Shown here: positions 7,549-14,673 of the stretch, in pieces
How the letters are laid out: each line of letters begins with the position of its first letter
How positions within the stretch are numbered: position 1 is the stretch's first letter
NCBI GenBank assembly: GCA_900555375.1
Contig: USLC01000003.1
Coordinates: 1-22,715 of the forward strand
Direction: 5' to 3'
From: an uncultured Eubacteriales bacterium
GTDB lineage: Bacteria; Bacillota; Clostridia; Monoglobales; Monoglobaceae
Length of the DNA: 22,715 nucleotides
Notes under the pieces: generated by a model
Told to the model about the DNA's origin: nothing
The model's input: only the letters and a program-made list of their open reading frames with translations
Databases searched by the model: none
Made by a program: the position numbers and the translations under genes

Positions 7549-7644
7549 GGCAAGGTATTAAAACAAAATAATATAAACAGCGTGCTGCTCCCCTTTACGG
7601 CTGCAAGTCTGAGAAGTATTTTTTGCTTGGATATCTTGCCTTTT
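7549..7644 (+). promoter_or_regulatory. Possible structured RNA leader
   Basis: In the 166-base gap before the gene at 7676, GGCAAGGTAT (7549-7558) pairs with ATATCTTGCC (7631-7640) as a 10-bp stem with one G-U, directly followed by TTTT. The enclosed 72 bases include a small inner stem, CAGC (7578-7581) with GCTG (7600-7603), and otherwise mostly single-stranded A-rich sequence. The layout (closing stem, inner stem, U-run) resembles a riboswitch or attenuator, but no class I know matches. It could also be a weak terminator for the upstream gene. Confidence 0.35.
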
Positions 7645-7675
7645 AAATATAATAAATATTCAGGAGGATAGCGTT

Positions 7676-9817
7676 ATGAGTTTAAGAAAGGCTTTAAGAA
7701 TTATTTCGGCTTTTATAGCAGGAGTGATGTGTGTGTCAATGTGCGCCTTTGGCGTTATAACTGAAAGAGACCTTTGGATTAGATACAGATGCTCTTTTGA
7801 CATCAATGCAGACAGATTCTCAGACCATTTTTTGTATGACTATGCAGACAATGGGGTATGGCATTGCTCGATTGCTGTATTAATAGATGGAGTCCCTGAG
7901 CTGACGGTAGATTCCGGCAGTAAATCAATAACACTTAGTCTTCGGAGACGTACGGGGAGCTCGGACTGGAGCGGGCTTGGTCAATACTATATCTCAAATG
8001 TAGCAACGAGTTGCAGTATCTGGGACAGAATTGACAGAAGAGATAACGGAGAAGAATTTGTTGTCGGATACAGGCAAGAACAATTTGAAAAAAGATTAGG
8101 CTACAGAGAAAATGATTATTTAGCCCTTGATATGATATGGGGCGAGAGCGGAAGAATGATAAGAATGTATTCTTACGACCCGAAAAGCCGTACGGATTCG
8201 GGCAACTTTACCGCGACATCAAAAATGATAGTATATAACGAGAATTCATTTGAAGAGTATATACCCGAGGGTGTTGAAAAAAAGGAATTAAGGCGCTGCT
8301 GTTTATTTATAGATGACGGAGTTGACGGCTGGGTTTCGGCGGCGGTGGGAACAAAAGAGGCAGAAAAGGTTGACAAAGACTATCAGGATATGGTAGATGA
8401 TTTTAATGAGCACAACAAGCCTTATCCCGGCACAGAGGACACAGACAGTAAAGATACAGACAGTAAAGATACGGACAGCAAAGACACAGACGATGATGAT
8501 TGGGATGTAAAAGAAACAGAGACAACATATATGACCTATGATGTCTTTGAGCCCGAAAAGGGAACGATAAAAAAGAGCTATGCCAAGCCCTATGAAGAGT
8601 ATAAAACGGTTTTGCTTGAAACGGTTAAGTTCTCGGGCAAGTATAAAAAGACAGAAAAGACCGATTTGTACAAAACTCTGGCGGCAGACGGCGAAAGCAT
8701 TACGGGTGTGCTTAAGCACTATTCGGGCGGCGATACAACCCACTTCTTTACGCTGACCCTTACGGGACCGAGAGACAGCGTTACCCTTTGGAAGTATATG
8801 CTCACAAAAGAGATGACAAGTGAGAAAACAACCAAAAATCTGCTTAGATTCAGCATATACGGAAGGGTTGAAAACGGAAAGGCGTACAACTATTACGGAC
8901 GCAAAGAACCCAATATGGAAAGTTATCAGCTCCGCGGCGCGGTAAATGATAACAAGCTTACCAAAATCGGGTTTGAAGTATGGGAGACCTCAACCACGAT
9001 GCTTGGAACAATGACGGCTGACAGCGTGGAATATGAGATGGAAAGCGCAGCAAAATCCGATGATTACGGAAAGTGGCTGATTAAGCTTTTCAGCGCCGCA
9101 AGAGGGTCTCTCAACACCTCAATGCTTGGAATGAGAAAGGAGTATTGGGGGCTTACCAAGGAAGAGAGTATAACTCAAAACGGCGGATATTATGACGAGG
9201 ACGGAAATCAACATTCGGTTATGAGAAACTGGAATAATCTTGCCATAAAAGGTACGCGCTATGAATACGGAAAGATTATCGATAAAATCGAAATTAACGT
9301 CCCGCAAAGCTTAAAGGGTATCTCGACCGACGGAAATACCAAGTTTGAGATGTTCCTTATGGAAGAGAAAATCATCGATGACGCAACTGATACGGTTAAA
9401 AAAGTGATTGATGACTTGGTTCTTAAAGTCAGCGGAAACAGCGGAACAAAGTATTATCGCCAGGGAGACTCGGTATGGAGACAGCCCGAGGGTATGACTT
9501 CATCGGTCGGCGGAAATGTGGGCAGCAATCAGTCTTACACAGGCTGGCGCGAGGTAAAGAAGGTAAACGGTTTGTGGGAGCTGGAGTTTGTTGACACGGC
9601 TTCTATGACGGCAAACTTCTCCGACAAGGCAAGAACGGGGATAAGCTCGTTTGAATTTAACTTCAATGATGAAACCTTAAAGTTTGGCTTGGACGAAATT
9701 GATTATGTCGGACCGCTGCTTAACTTCTTCTATATGGATGCGATTAACGATGACACAGACACCATTGCAAAAGCCTTGGGATTGTTCCCCGAGGATTTAA
9801 AGGGTCTCAGAAAATAG
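7676..9817 (+). CDS. Exported protein of unknown function, 713 residues, with an Asp/Ser/Lys repeat linker
   Basis: The ATG follows CAGGAGG at good spacing. The N-terminus is a signal peptide (basic start SLRKALRII, then AFIAGVMCVSMCAFG to about residue 26). The mature protein seems to have two parts joined by an acidic linker at residues about 255-276, built from DTDSK units and a run of Asp. The first part (27-250) and the second (280-713) are rich in Lys, Asp, Thr and aromatic residues in a beta-strand style; I recognise no enzyme motif or domain in either. No wall-anchor motif or C-terminal membrane segment is present. It is followed 15 bases later by an SLH protein and preceded by another secreted protein, so a cell-surface role is inferred from context only. 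Confidence 0.75.
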   Translation: MSLRKALRIISAFIAGVMCVSMCAFGVITERDLWIRYRCSFDINADRFSDHFLYDYADNGVWHCSIAVLIDGVPELTVDSGSKSITLSLRRRTGSSDWSGLGQYYISNVATSCSIWDRIDRRDNGEEFVVGYRQEQFEKRLGYRENDYLALDMIWGESGRMIRMYSYDPKSRTDSGNFTATSKMIVYNENSFEEYIPEGVEKKELRRCCLFIDDGVDGWVSAAVGTKEAEKVDKDYQDMVDDFNEHNKPYPGTEDTDSKDTDSKDTDSKDTDDDDWDVKETETTYMTYDVFEPEKGTIKKSYAKPYEEYKTVLLETVKFSGKYKKTEKTDLYKTLAADGESITGVLKHYSGGDTTHFFTLTLTGPRDSVTLWKYMLTKEMTSEKTTKNLLRFSIYGRVENGKAYNYYGRKEPNMESYQLRGAVNDNKLTKIGFEVWETSTTMLGTMTADSVEYEMESAAKSDDYGKWLIKLFSAARGSLNTSMLGMRKEYWGLTKEESITQNGGYYDEDGNQHSVMRNWNNLAIKGTRYEYGKIIDKIEINVPQSLKGISTDGNTKFEMFLMEEKIIDDATDTVKKVIDDLVLKVSGNSGTKYYRQGDSVWRQPEGMTSSVGGNVGSNQSYTGWREVKKVNGLWELEFVDTASMTANFSDKARTGISSFEFNFNDETLKFGLDEIDYVGPLLNFFYMDAINDDTDTIAKALGLFPEDLKGLRK
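8438..8491 (+). repeat. 15-bp tandem repeat coding for DTDSK units
   Basis: Three 15-base units (8438-8452, 8453-8467, 8468-8482), differing only at a few third positions, are followed by a partial unit (8483-8491). They encode DTDSK three times, then DTD and further Asp residues. The period is a multiple of three, so copy-number change by slippage would alter linker length without breaking the frame. Confidence 0.9.
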
Positions 9818-9832
9818 TACGGAGGTTTAAAC

Positions 9833-10486
9833 GTGAAAATCAGAAATTTTTTAAAAACAACACTAACTTTGACAGTTGCCGCAGCTCTTCTACATCTTCC
9901 TTCCTTTGCGGCAAGCTATACACAGGACGCTGATAAGCTGTTTAGCCTCGGACTTTTCAGAGGAACGGAGAACGGATATGAGCTTGACGCGACATTTACG
10001 CGCGCCGAGGCAGCAACAATGCTGACGCGGCTTCTTGCAAAAGAATCAGCCGCGCTCACCGCTCCTGTTGAAGAAATTTTTTCCGATGTACCCAAAGAGC
10101 ATTGGGCATCTCAGTATGTTAAATATTGTTTTAACAACTCAATAACCAAAGGCACGGGAGACAATACATATTCCCCCGAAGAACCGATAAGCGGCGCGGA
10201 GTATATGACTCTTGTTATGAGAGCCTTGGGATATGTCAATGCCGAGCCCGAGAATGTGGATTTGGTTGCCGCAGAGTATGGCTTGCTTTCAAGCCGCGAG
10301 GCAAAAAGGGTCTCGCAGGTGGAAAGGCTGAGCCGTGACGAGATGGTTAATGTTTCGTATCGCGCCTTGTCTGTCGCAGAACCCGACGGCGAAAAGCTGA
10401 TAGAAAAGCTGATTTCGGAAAGGGCTGTGGACAAGACAAAGGCAGAAGAACTCGGTCTTCTTGAAGAAGGACGGTTCGAGCTGTAA
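9833..10486 (+). CDS. Small S-layer homology (SLH) domain protein, exported
   Basis: The 217-residue protein starts at GTG with GGAGGT six bases upstream, 15 bases after the previous stop. A signal peptide covers about residues 1-26 (FLKTTLTLTVAAALLHLPSFA). An SLH-like unit follows (ADKLFSLGLFRG, TRAEAATMLTRLL), then a clear one (FSDVPKEHWASQYVKYCF, ITKGTGDNTYSPEEPISGAEYMTLVMRALGY). The Lys/Glu-rich C-terminal part may be a degenerate third. SLH units bind secondary wall polymers and hold proteins on the cell surface. There is almost nothing besides the SLH region, so it may act as an adaptor or wall-binding partner for the two exported proteins encoded just upstream, which lack anchors; this is inference from position. 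Confidence 0.88.
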   Translation: MKIRNFLKTTLTLTVAAALLHLPSFAASYTQDADKLFSLGLFRGTENGYELDATFTRAEAATMLTRLLAKESAALTAPVEEIFSDVPKEHWASQYVKYCFNNSITKGTGDNTYSPEEPISGAEYMTLVMRALGYVNAEPENVDLVAAEYGLLSSREAKRVSQVERLSRDEMVNVSYRALSVAEPDGEKLIEKLISERAVDKTKAEELGLLEEGRFEL

Positions 10487-10557
10487 TTTTCATAAATTTA
10501 CTCTTCTACATTTTACAAATTAGTATTTTTATAGTTTTCTTATGCTTTAAAATATAA

Positions 10558-10582
10558 AAGGCGGCGCGATATGCGCCGCCTT
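10558..10582. terminator. Hairpin terminator between convergent genes
   Basis: AAGGCGGCGC (10558-10567) and GCGCCGCCTT (10573-10582) form a perfect 10-bp stem with a five-base loop. On the minus strand it is followed by TTATATTTT, a fair U-tract, and it lies just past the minus-strand gene ending at 10591. On the plus strand the U-tract is poorer. It probably ends both the minus-strand operon and the SLH gene transcript. Confidence 0.85.
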
Positions 10583-10590
10583 ATTGGCAT

Positions 10591-11073
10591 TTATTTAACG
10601 GTATATCCGCCTTTAATCATCACAATTGCATCGGTCGAAGCCTTAAAGCCTCTGCCGTCGGCAACAGGAATTATTAGAAGGTGGTTTGAAGGAAGCGGAG
10701 TTCCGTTTGCAAGGTCATAGCCCGATGTTGTATCGGCAAGTCCGCCCTTTGCCGTCGCAATAACAGTTCCGCTGCCCATACGCAGAATAAATTCGGTTCC
10801 CGCTTCGCCGATTATACTTTGACCCGCATTTAAGTTTACCACCACAAAGGTTGAGGGTCTGGCTGTAACTGTTCCGCCCGATGACGCGATGCCAAGCTGC
10901 TGGTCGACATACGCCTTAATCTCAGGCACAACTTTGTCAACTATATAGCTTTTGGTTACAACGGGGTCATCTGTTCCGCCCGGCTCGGAAAACACCGCAA
11001 AGCCGCTGACGGCAACCAGAGTGAGACCGAGAATGATTCCGAATTTAAGCAGTTTACTCTTCTTTGTTTTCAT
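10591..11073 (-). CDS. Small exported protein of unknown function, 160 residues
   Basis: The ATG is preceded by AGGAGGG at ideal spacing. Basic residues (KTKKSKLLK) and a hydrophobic stretch (FGIILGLTLVAVSGFAVF, to about 28) form a signal peptide or anchor. A short linker with GGTDDPVVTKSY and a helix (VDKVVPEIKAYVDQQLG) follow, then a Gly/Thr-rich compact domain (PSTFVVVNLNAGQSIIG, FILRMGSGTVIA, GYTVK). I believe similar proteins are frequent hypotheticals in Clostridia but cannot name the family. It is the last gene of the minus-strand string, 50 bases after mazF with no terminator between, so co-transcription with mazF is likely. An outer-surface location is inferred. Confidence 0.75.
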   Translation of the reverse strand: MKTKKSKLLKFGIILGLTLVAVSGFAVFSEPGGTDDPVVTKSYIVDKVVPEIKAYVDQQLGIASSGGTVTARPSTFVVVNLNAGQSIIGEAGTEFILRMGSGTVIATAKGGLADTTSGYDLANGTPLPSNHLLIIPVADGRGFKASTDAIVMIKGGYTVK

Positions 11074-11123
11074 AATTAATGCCCTCCTAAGTATATAATT
11101 AAGGTTTAATAATTGTTGTGGTT

Positions 11124-11468
11124 TCAGGTCAGACCGAAGGAGATTTCAAGAGCCTCGTTTACTCTGTCCATAAGCGAGCCGTCTATGTGACCTATCTTTT
11201 CCTTCAGCCTTTTTTTGTCAATCGTTCTTATCTGTTCGGCAAGAACCACCGAATCCTTCGAAAGCCCGAAGCCGCCCGCGTCTATCTCTATATGAGTGGG
11301 CATCTTGGCTTTATTTATCTGAGAAGTAATAGCCGTAGCAATAACCGTCGGACTGTAGCGGTTGCCGATATCGTTCTGGATAATCAGAACGGGTCTTACG
11401 CCGCCTTGCTCAGAGCCGACAACCGGACTTAAGTCCGCGTAGTATATATCTCCTCTTTTTACTATCAA
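11124..11468 (-). CDS. mazF: MazF/EndoA-type mRNA interferase
   Basis: The protein is very close to Bacillus subtilis EndoA (NdoA): VKRGDIYYADLSPVVGSEQG, RPVLIIQNDIGN, EQIRTIDKKRLKEKI. Choosing the TTG at 11468 gives 114 residues and places Arg25 and Thr48, the residues important for EndoA cleavage, at the same numbers as in B. subtilis. A GTG at 11477 and a TTG at 11486 are alternative starts. The upstream GGAG lies ten bases before the TTG. EndoA cuts single-stranded RNA at UACAU. In B. subtilis the gene follows alr and the antitoxin endoAI; here alr is next, but no antitoxin gene lies between, only about 150 bases with an inverted repeat. Cytoplasmic. Confidence 0.93.
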   Translation of the reverse strand: MIVKRGDIYYADLSPVVGSEQGGVRPVLIIQNDIGNRYSPTVIATAITSQINKAKMPTHIEIDAGGFGLSKDSVVLAEQIRTIDKKRLKEKIGHIDGSLMDRVNEALEISFGLT

Positions 11469-11516
11469 AATATTCACGCTCCGCAAGTTAAGATTGTATC
11501 CTTTGCTCTCATCTGC

Positions 11517-11522
11517 ATTATA
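11517..11522 (-). promoter_or_regulatory. Possible -10 element for mazF
   Basis: TATAAT on the minus strand lies about 50 bases before the mazF start. The sequence 17-18 bases upstream (GTACCA or TGTACC) is a poor -35. If real it would let mazF be transcribed apart from alr. The match is short and may be chance. Confidence 0.3.
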
Positions 11523-11541
11523 CGCGGCTTGAGATGTTTTG

Positions 11542-11590
11542 GTACATAATCTTTGGACAAACCTGCGGCAACGAACGTGTGATTATGTAC
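11542..11590. repeat. 10-bp perfect inverted repeat in the alr-mazF intergenic region
   Basis: GTACATAATC (11542-11551) and GATTATGTAC (11581-11590) are exact inverse complements separated by 29 bases. In the minus-strand transcript they would form a hairpin in the mazF leader. The 5' arm of that hairpin contains UACAU, the recognition pentamer of B. subtilis EndoA. It could instead be a protein operator. Confidence 0.7.
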
Positions 11591-11619
11591 GGTCGAAGCC
11601 AACGGAGAATTTTTTTAAA

Positions 11620-12819
11620 TCATTCCGAAGTGGGCGAGTCAAGCAGATAATTGTGCATTTTTTGCTTGACGCCGTTTCGTATATAGATTCGAGGAATCCT
11701 CTTGCCTATCATACAAAGGATTTCATAGTTAATCGTCCCCATTTTGTCGGCAAGGCTCTCTACCGGTAATTCTATATTATCGCCCGTGCCGAACAAAATG
11801 ACTTCGTCGCCGATAGCAATAGTATTGACATCCGTAACGTCAATCATACATTGATCCATACAAATGTTTCCGACAACATTACACAATTTTCCGCCCGCTA
11901 TGACCTGAGCCGAGTTTGAAAGGAGCCTTGAATATCCGTCGGCATACCCGACGGGAACGGTGGCGATTTTGCTTTCGCGGTCGGTTATAAAGCGGCGGCC
12001 GTAGCTTATGCTTGAACCCTTTTCAACGGTTTTTACGTTGGTTATTTTTGCCTTAAGGGTCATCGCGGGTTTAAGCTTAAGCGCGCTGCAATCTACAAAC
12101 GGCGAGGGATTAAGCCCGTATAAAATAACTCCGGGACGCACCATATCAAGGTGCATCTGCGGAAAGCGGATAAGCGCCGCGCTGTTTGCGCAGTGGCGGA
12201 GCGGAATGTTAAGACCCTCTTCTTTTAATATTCCGCACACCTTAAGAAATCTTTCAAACTGCAAAAAAGTATATTCGTCATCGTCATCATCGGCAACCGA
12301 AAAATGGGTAAAGATTCCGTTTATCTCAACATTCGGCAGCTTGGAAATCCGCAGAATTTCGGAAATGGTGCGCTTGTTGGCTTCCTCATCATTTGCGAAG
12401 CGGTAGCCTACGCGCCCCATTCCCGTATCGATTTTAATATGTATTTTGGCGACCTTGCCGAGGCGAATCGCCGCCGCCGACATTGCGCTTGCAAGGCTGA
12501 AGTCAAAGCACGCGGGCATAACGTCATAAAAGACCAGCGTTTCGGCGTCCTCGCAGCCCGAGTGACCGAGGATAAGTATGGGGCAATGAATGTAACAGCG
12601 CCTAAGCTGAATCGCCTCATCGAGGCACGCGACGGCAAGCGCGTCCGCGCCGTTTTCAAGAAGGGTTCTTGCTACTTCAAGGTATCCGTGACCGTAGGCG
12701 TCCGCCTTGACAACGCCGAGGATTTTTGCCGACTCGGATACGTGCCTTCTTATAGATTTTATGTTATTTTCTATTGCGTCAAGATTTATTTCTGCCCAAG
12801 CTCGATTATTATGTTCCAT
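11620..12819 (-). CDS. alr: Alanine racemase
   Basis: The 399-residue protein has the usual length and motifs of PLP-dependent alanine racemase, which makes D-alanine for peptidoglycan in the cytoplasm. Lys38 in VVKADAYGHG forms the PLP aldimine. Tyr273 in SISYGRRF is the opposite catalytic base, and GYADGYSR, HCANSAA and GNICMDQCMID are conserved. The start is the ATG at 12819; no strong ribosome binding site is visible ahead of it, but the family normally begins near RAWAEINLDAI, which fits. It lies 39 bases after the AcpS-NnrD fusion gene, matching the acpS...alr...mazF order seen in many Firmicutes. The C-terminal tail (KQKMHNYLLDSPTSE) is slightly longer than needed. Confidence 0.97.
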   Translation of the reverse strand: MEHNNRAWAEINLDAIENNIKSIRRHVSESAKILGVVKADAYGHGYLEVARTLLENGADALAVACLDEAIQLRRCYIHCPILILGHSGCEDAETLVFYDVMPACFDFSLASAMSAAAIRLGKVAKIHIKIDTGMGRVGYRFANDEEANKRTISEILRISKLPNVEINGIFTHFSVADDDDDEYTFLQFERFLKVCGILKEEGLNIPLRHCANSAALIRFPQMHLDMVRPGVILYGLNPSPFVDCSALKLKPAMTLKAKITNVKTVEKGSSISYGRRFITDRESKIATVPVGYADGYSRLLSNSAQVIAGGKLCNVVGNICMDQCMIDVTDVNTIAIGDEVILFGTGDNIELPVESLADKMGTINYEILCMIGKRIPRIYIRNGVKQKMHNYLLDSPTSE

Positions 12820-12858
12820 TTTAGTAAGACCGACTTTCTGTAATAAAATTATTTCTGT

Positions 12859-14094
12859 TTAATACTGCTTTGCGGTTCTGCCGCGCGAAAGTTCTTTTAA
12901 GGCAAGCGGAAGCTTTTCAATTAAATCGCTTGCGATTAAGCCGTACTCGCCCTTTTCCTCCGCGGCGATATCGCCCGCAAACCCGTGAATGAATGCGCCG
13001 AGAGCCGCCGCGTTAAACGGTGACAGCCCTTGCCCCAAAAGCGATGCAATAACCCCCGTCAGAACATCGCCCATTCCGCCGCTTGCCATTCCGCTGTTGC
13101 CGCTTGTGTTAATGTGAAGCTCGCCGTCGGGGGCGGCGATAACCGTTCCCGCGCCCTTTAAAAGAACGTACACGCGATACTTTGCGGCAAGCTCTGCCGC
13201 CGCGGCAGAGCGGTTTTCTTGTATTTCGGCAATTGTTTTTTTGGTAAGCCTTGCCATCTCGCCCGGATGAGGGGTTAAAATAACCTCGCATTTGCGATTT
13301 TGCAAAAGCTCTGTATTCTCTGCCAGAATATTCAAGCCGTCTGCGTCAATAACGCAGGGCGCGCCGTTTTGAAGAACAGCGCTTAAAACCTCGCGCGCGC
13401 CGTCGCTTTTGCCGAGGCCCGGACCTATGGCGCAGGCATCGCACGATGAAAGCTTGCCCTCAAGCTTTGCCGCCGCCCCCTCGGCAAGAATTTTGTTGCA
13501 GCAGGGGAGGGGATATGTCATAACCTCGGTAAGCTTTGCCGCGGCGACCGGCTGTATACATTCGGGCGCGGCAAGTGTGACAAGACCGCTTCCGCAGCGG
13601 ATTGCCGCCTGAGAACACAGACACGCCGCGCCCGCCATTCCGTCAGAGCCGGCAATTATCAAGACCCTTCCGCAGTCGCCCTTGTTCATTGACGGGCGGC
13701 GTCTGGGAAGCATCGAGCGATAGCTTTTGATTAAATCGGCATATCTGCCGATATGATATTCTTCGCCGCATACAACGGCAACGGCGCAGTCACCCGAGTG
13801 GCTGAGACTTACGTCTGCGTTTATCGGATTGCGCATAAACAAAATGTAAGGCTTGCCGACTTCGTCGTGAAGGATTTCAACATCGCGCGGGCCAAACCCC
13901 CTGAAGCCGCTTCCCATATACTTTGCAAAGGCTTCCTTTGCGGCAAAAGCCGCCGCGATACTCGGAAACGGATTTTTCTTTCCGTTAAAATATTGGCGCT
14001 CGCGCAGGGTGAATGCGTACTTTTTAAACAGATCAATATTTTTCATCTGTGAAAATCTTGAAATCTGGATTACGTCAATTCCTGTTTTAATCAT
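12859..14094 (-). CDS. Fused holo-ACP synthase and ADP/ATP-dependent NAD(P)H-hydrate dehydratase
   Basis: One uninterrupted 411-residue frame holds two enzymes. Residues about 1-117 are AcpS, which transfers phosphopantetheine from CoA to acyl carrier protein: Asp7 in TGIDVIQISRF and Glu54 in AAKEAFAKYM are the metal ligands, and SLSHSGDCAVA is conserved. Residues about 125-405 are the YjeF C-terminal (NnrD) domain, which dehydrates damaged S-NADHX/NADPHX: IGPGLG, VIDADGLN, LTPHPGEMARL and the Asp343 motif SGGMGDVLTGV. The epimerase domain (NnrE) that usually precedes NnrD is absent and AcpS sits in its place. In many Firmicutes the two genes are separate neighbours, so this looks like a gene fusion. 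Both domains keep their key residues, so both should be active. Confidence 0.93.
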   Translation of the reverse strand: MIKTGIDVIQISRFSQMKNIDLFKKYAFTLRERQYFNGKKNPFPSIAAAFAAKEAFAKYMGSGFRGFGPRDVEILHDEVGKPYILFMRNPINADVSLSHSGDCAVAVVCGEEYHIGRYADLIKSYRSMLPRRRPSMNKGDCGRVLIIAGSDGMAGAACLCSQAAIRCGSGLVTLAAPECIQPVAAAKLTEVMTYPLPCCNKILAEGAAAKLEGKLSSCDACAIGPGLGKSDGAREVLSAVLQNGAPCVIDADGLNILAENTELLQNRKCEVILTPHPGEMARLTKKTIAEIQENRSAAAAELAAKYRVYVLLKGAGTVIAAPDGELHINTSGNSGMASGGMGDVLTGVIASLLGQGLSPFNAAALGAFIHGFAGDIAAEEKGEYGLIASDLIEKLPLALKELSRGRTAKQY

Positions 14095-14118
14095 ATACTT
14101 TTATACCTTGATTCTTTG

Positions 14119-14637
14119 TTAGTCTAAAAATACGTTCTGAGGATTCAGACGGCGAAAGCCGTCGCGGATTCTCTCATCGGGGTTAAAGATAAGCATATAT
14201 TTATTGTTGTTTTTTTGATATACAACAAAAAATACATCTTCGTCCGTCGGGGCGGTGCAGGCATATATCTTTTTAATTCCGCGGTTTTCGGCATAGCTCT
14301 TGTAGGCGCGGTTTGAAGTTTTTGCCATTATCTCTATTTCGCGCGCGTTTAAATCAGTAAGCCTTTTTCTGCGGCGTGCGGCAATAATTTTATCGATGTC
14401 AAGCGCGCCGTTGGTGAATGCATACTCGTACTCTAAGTTTACCGATATAAGCACGTTGTAAAGCAGATATATCAGTCCCACGCAGAGCAGAAGAGCAATC
14501 GAGCCGAAGTATTGGATTCCTATCAGAATGGGGGTAGCCATAAGCACCAGCAGAATTGCAAGAACGCACAGAACAATTTTTACAATATCGCCCGAGGTTC
14601 TTCTCCTTTTAACCAATTGTTCAACAAAAACATCCAT
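14119..14637 (-). CDS. Small membrane protein, 172 residues (possibly DUF6106)
   Basis: The protein begins MDVFVEQLVKRR, has two adjacent hydrophobic segments at about residues 18-40 and 44-66, and then a cytoplasmic-looking basic region (KIIAARRRKRLTDLNAREIEIM) and a mixed C-terminal domain (VFFVVYQKNNNKYMLIFNPDE). The beginning and layout match my recollection of the uncharacterised Firmicute family DUF6106, but I cannot confirm that. No catalytic motif is seen. It lies 24 bases before the AcpS-NnrD gene and 36 bases after the RCC1-repeat gene, so it is probably part of the same transcript. Function unknown. Confidence 0.75.
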   Translation of the reverse strand: MDVFVEQLVKRRRTSGDIVKIVLCVLAILLVLMATPILIGIQYFGSIALLLCVGLIYLLYNVLISVNLEYEYAFTNGALDIDKIIAARRRKRLTDLNAREIEIMAKTSNRAYKSYAENRGIKKIYACTAPTDEDVFFVVYQKNNNKYMLIFNPDERIRDGFRRLNPQNVFLD

Positions 14638-14673
14638 TTTATATATTCCTTTCCAAATTAATATTTATTGCAT

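Noticed and set aside
8303..8743. A 146-codon minus-strand frame with hydrophobic Ile/Phe/Cys-rich translation.
   Set aside because: It is the antisense of the acidic DTDSK repeat region of the gene at 7676 and has no start signal.
11474..11602. A 42-codon minus-strand frame between alr and mazF starting at TTG, considered as a missing antitoxin.
   Set aside because: TTG start without a ribosome binding site, overlaps the inverted repeat, and no resemblance to EndoAI/MazE or CopG antitoxins.
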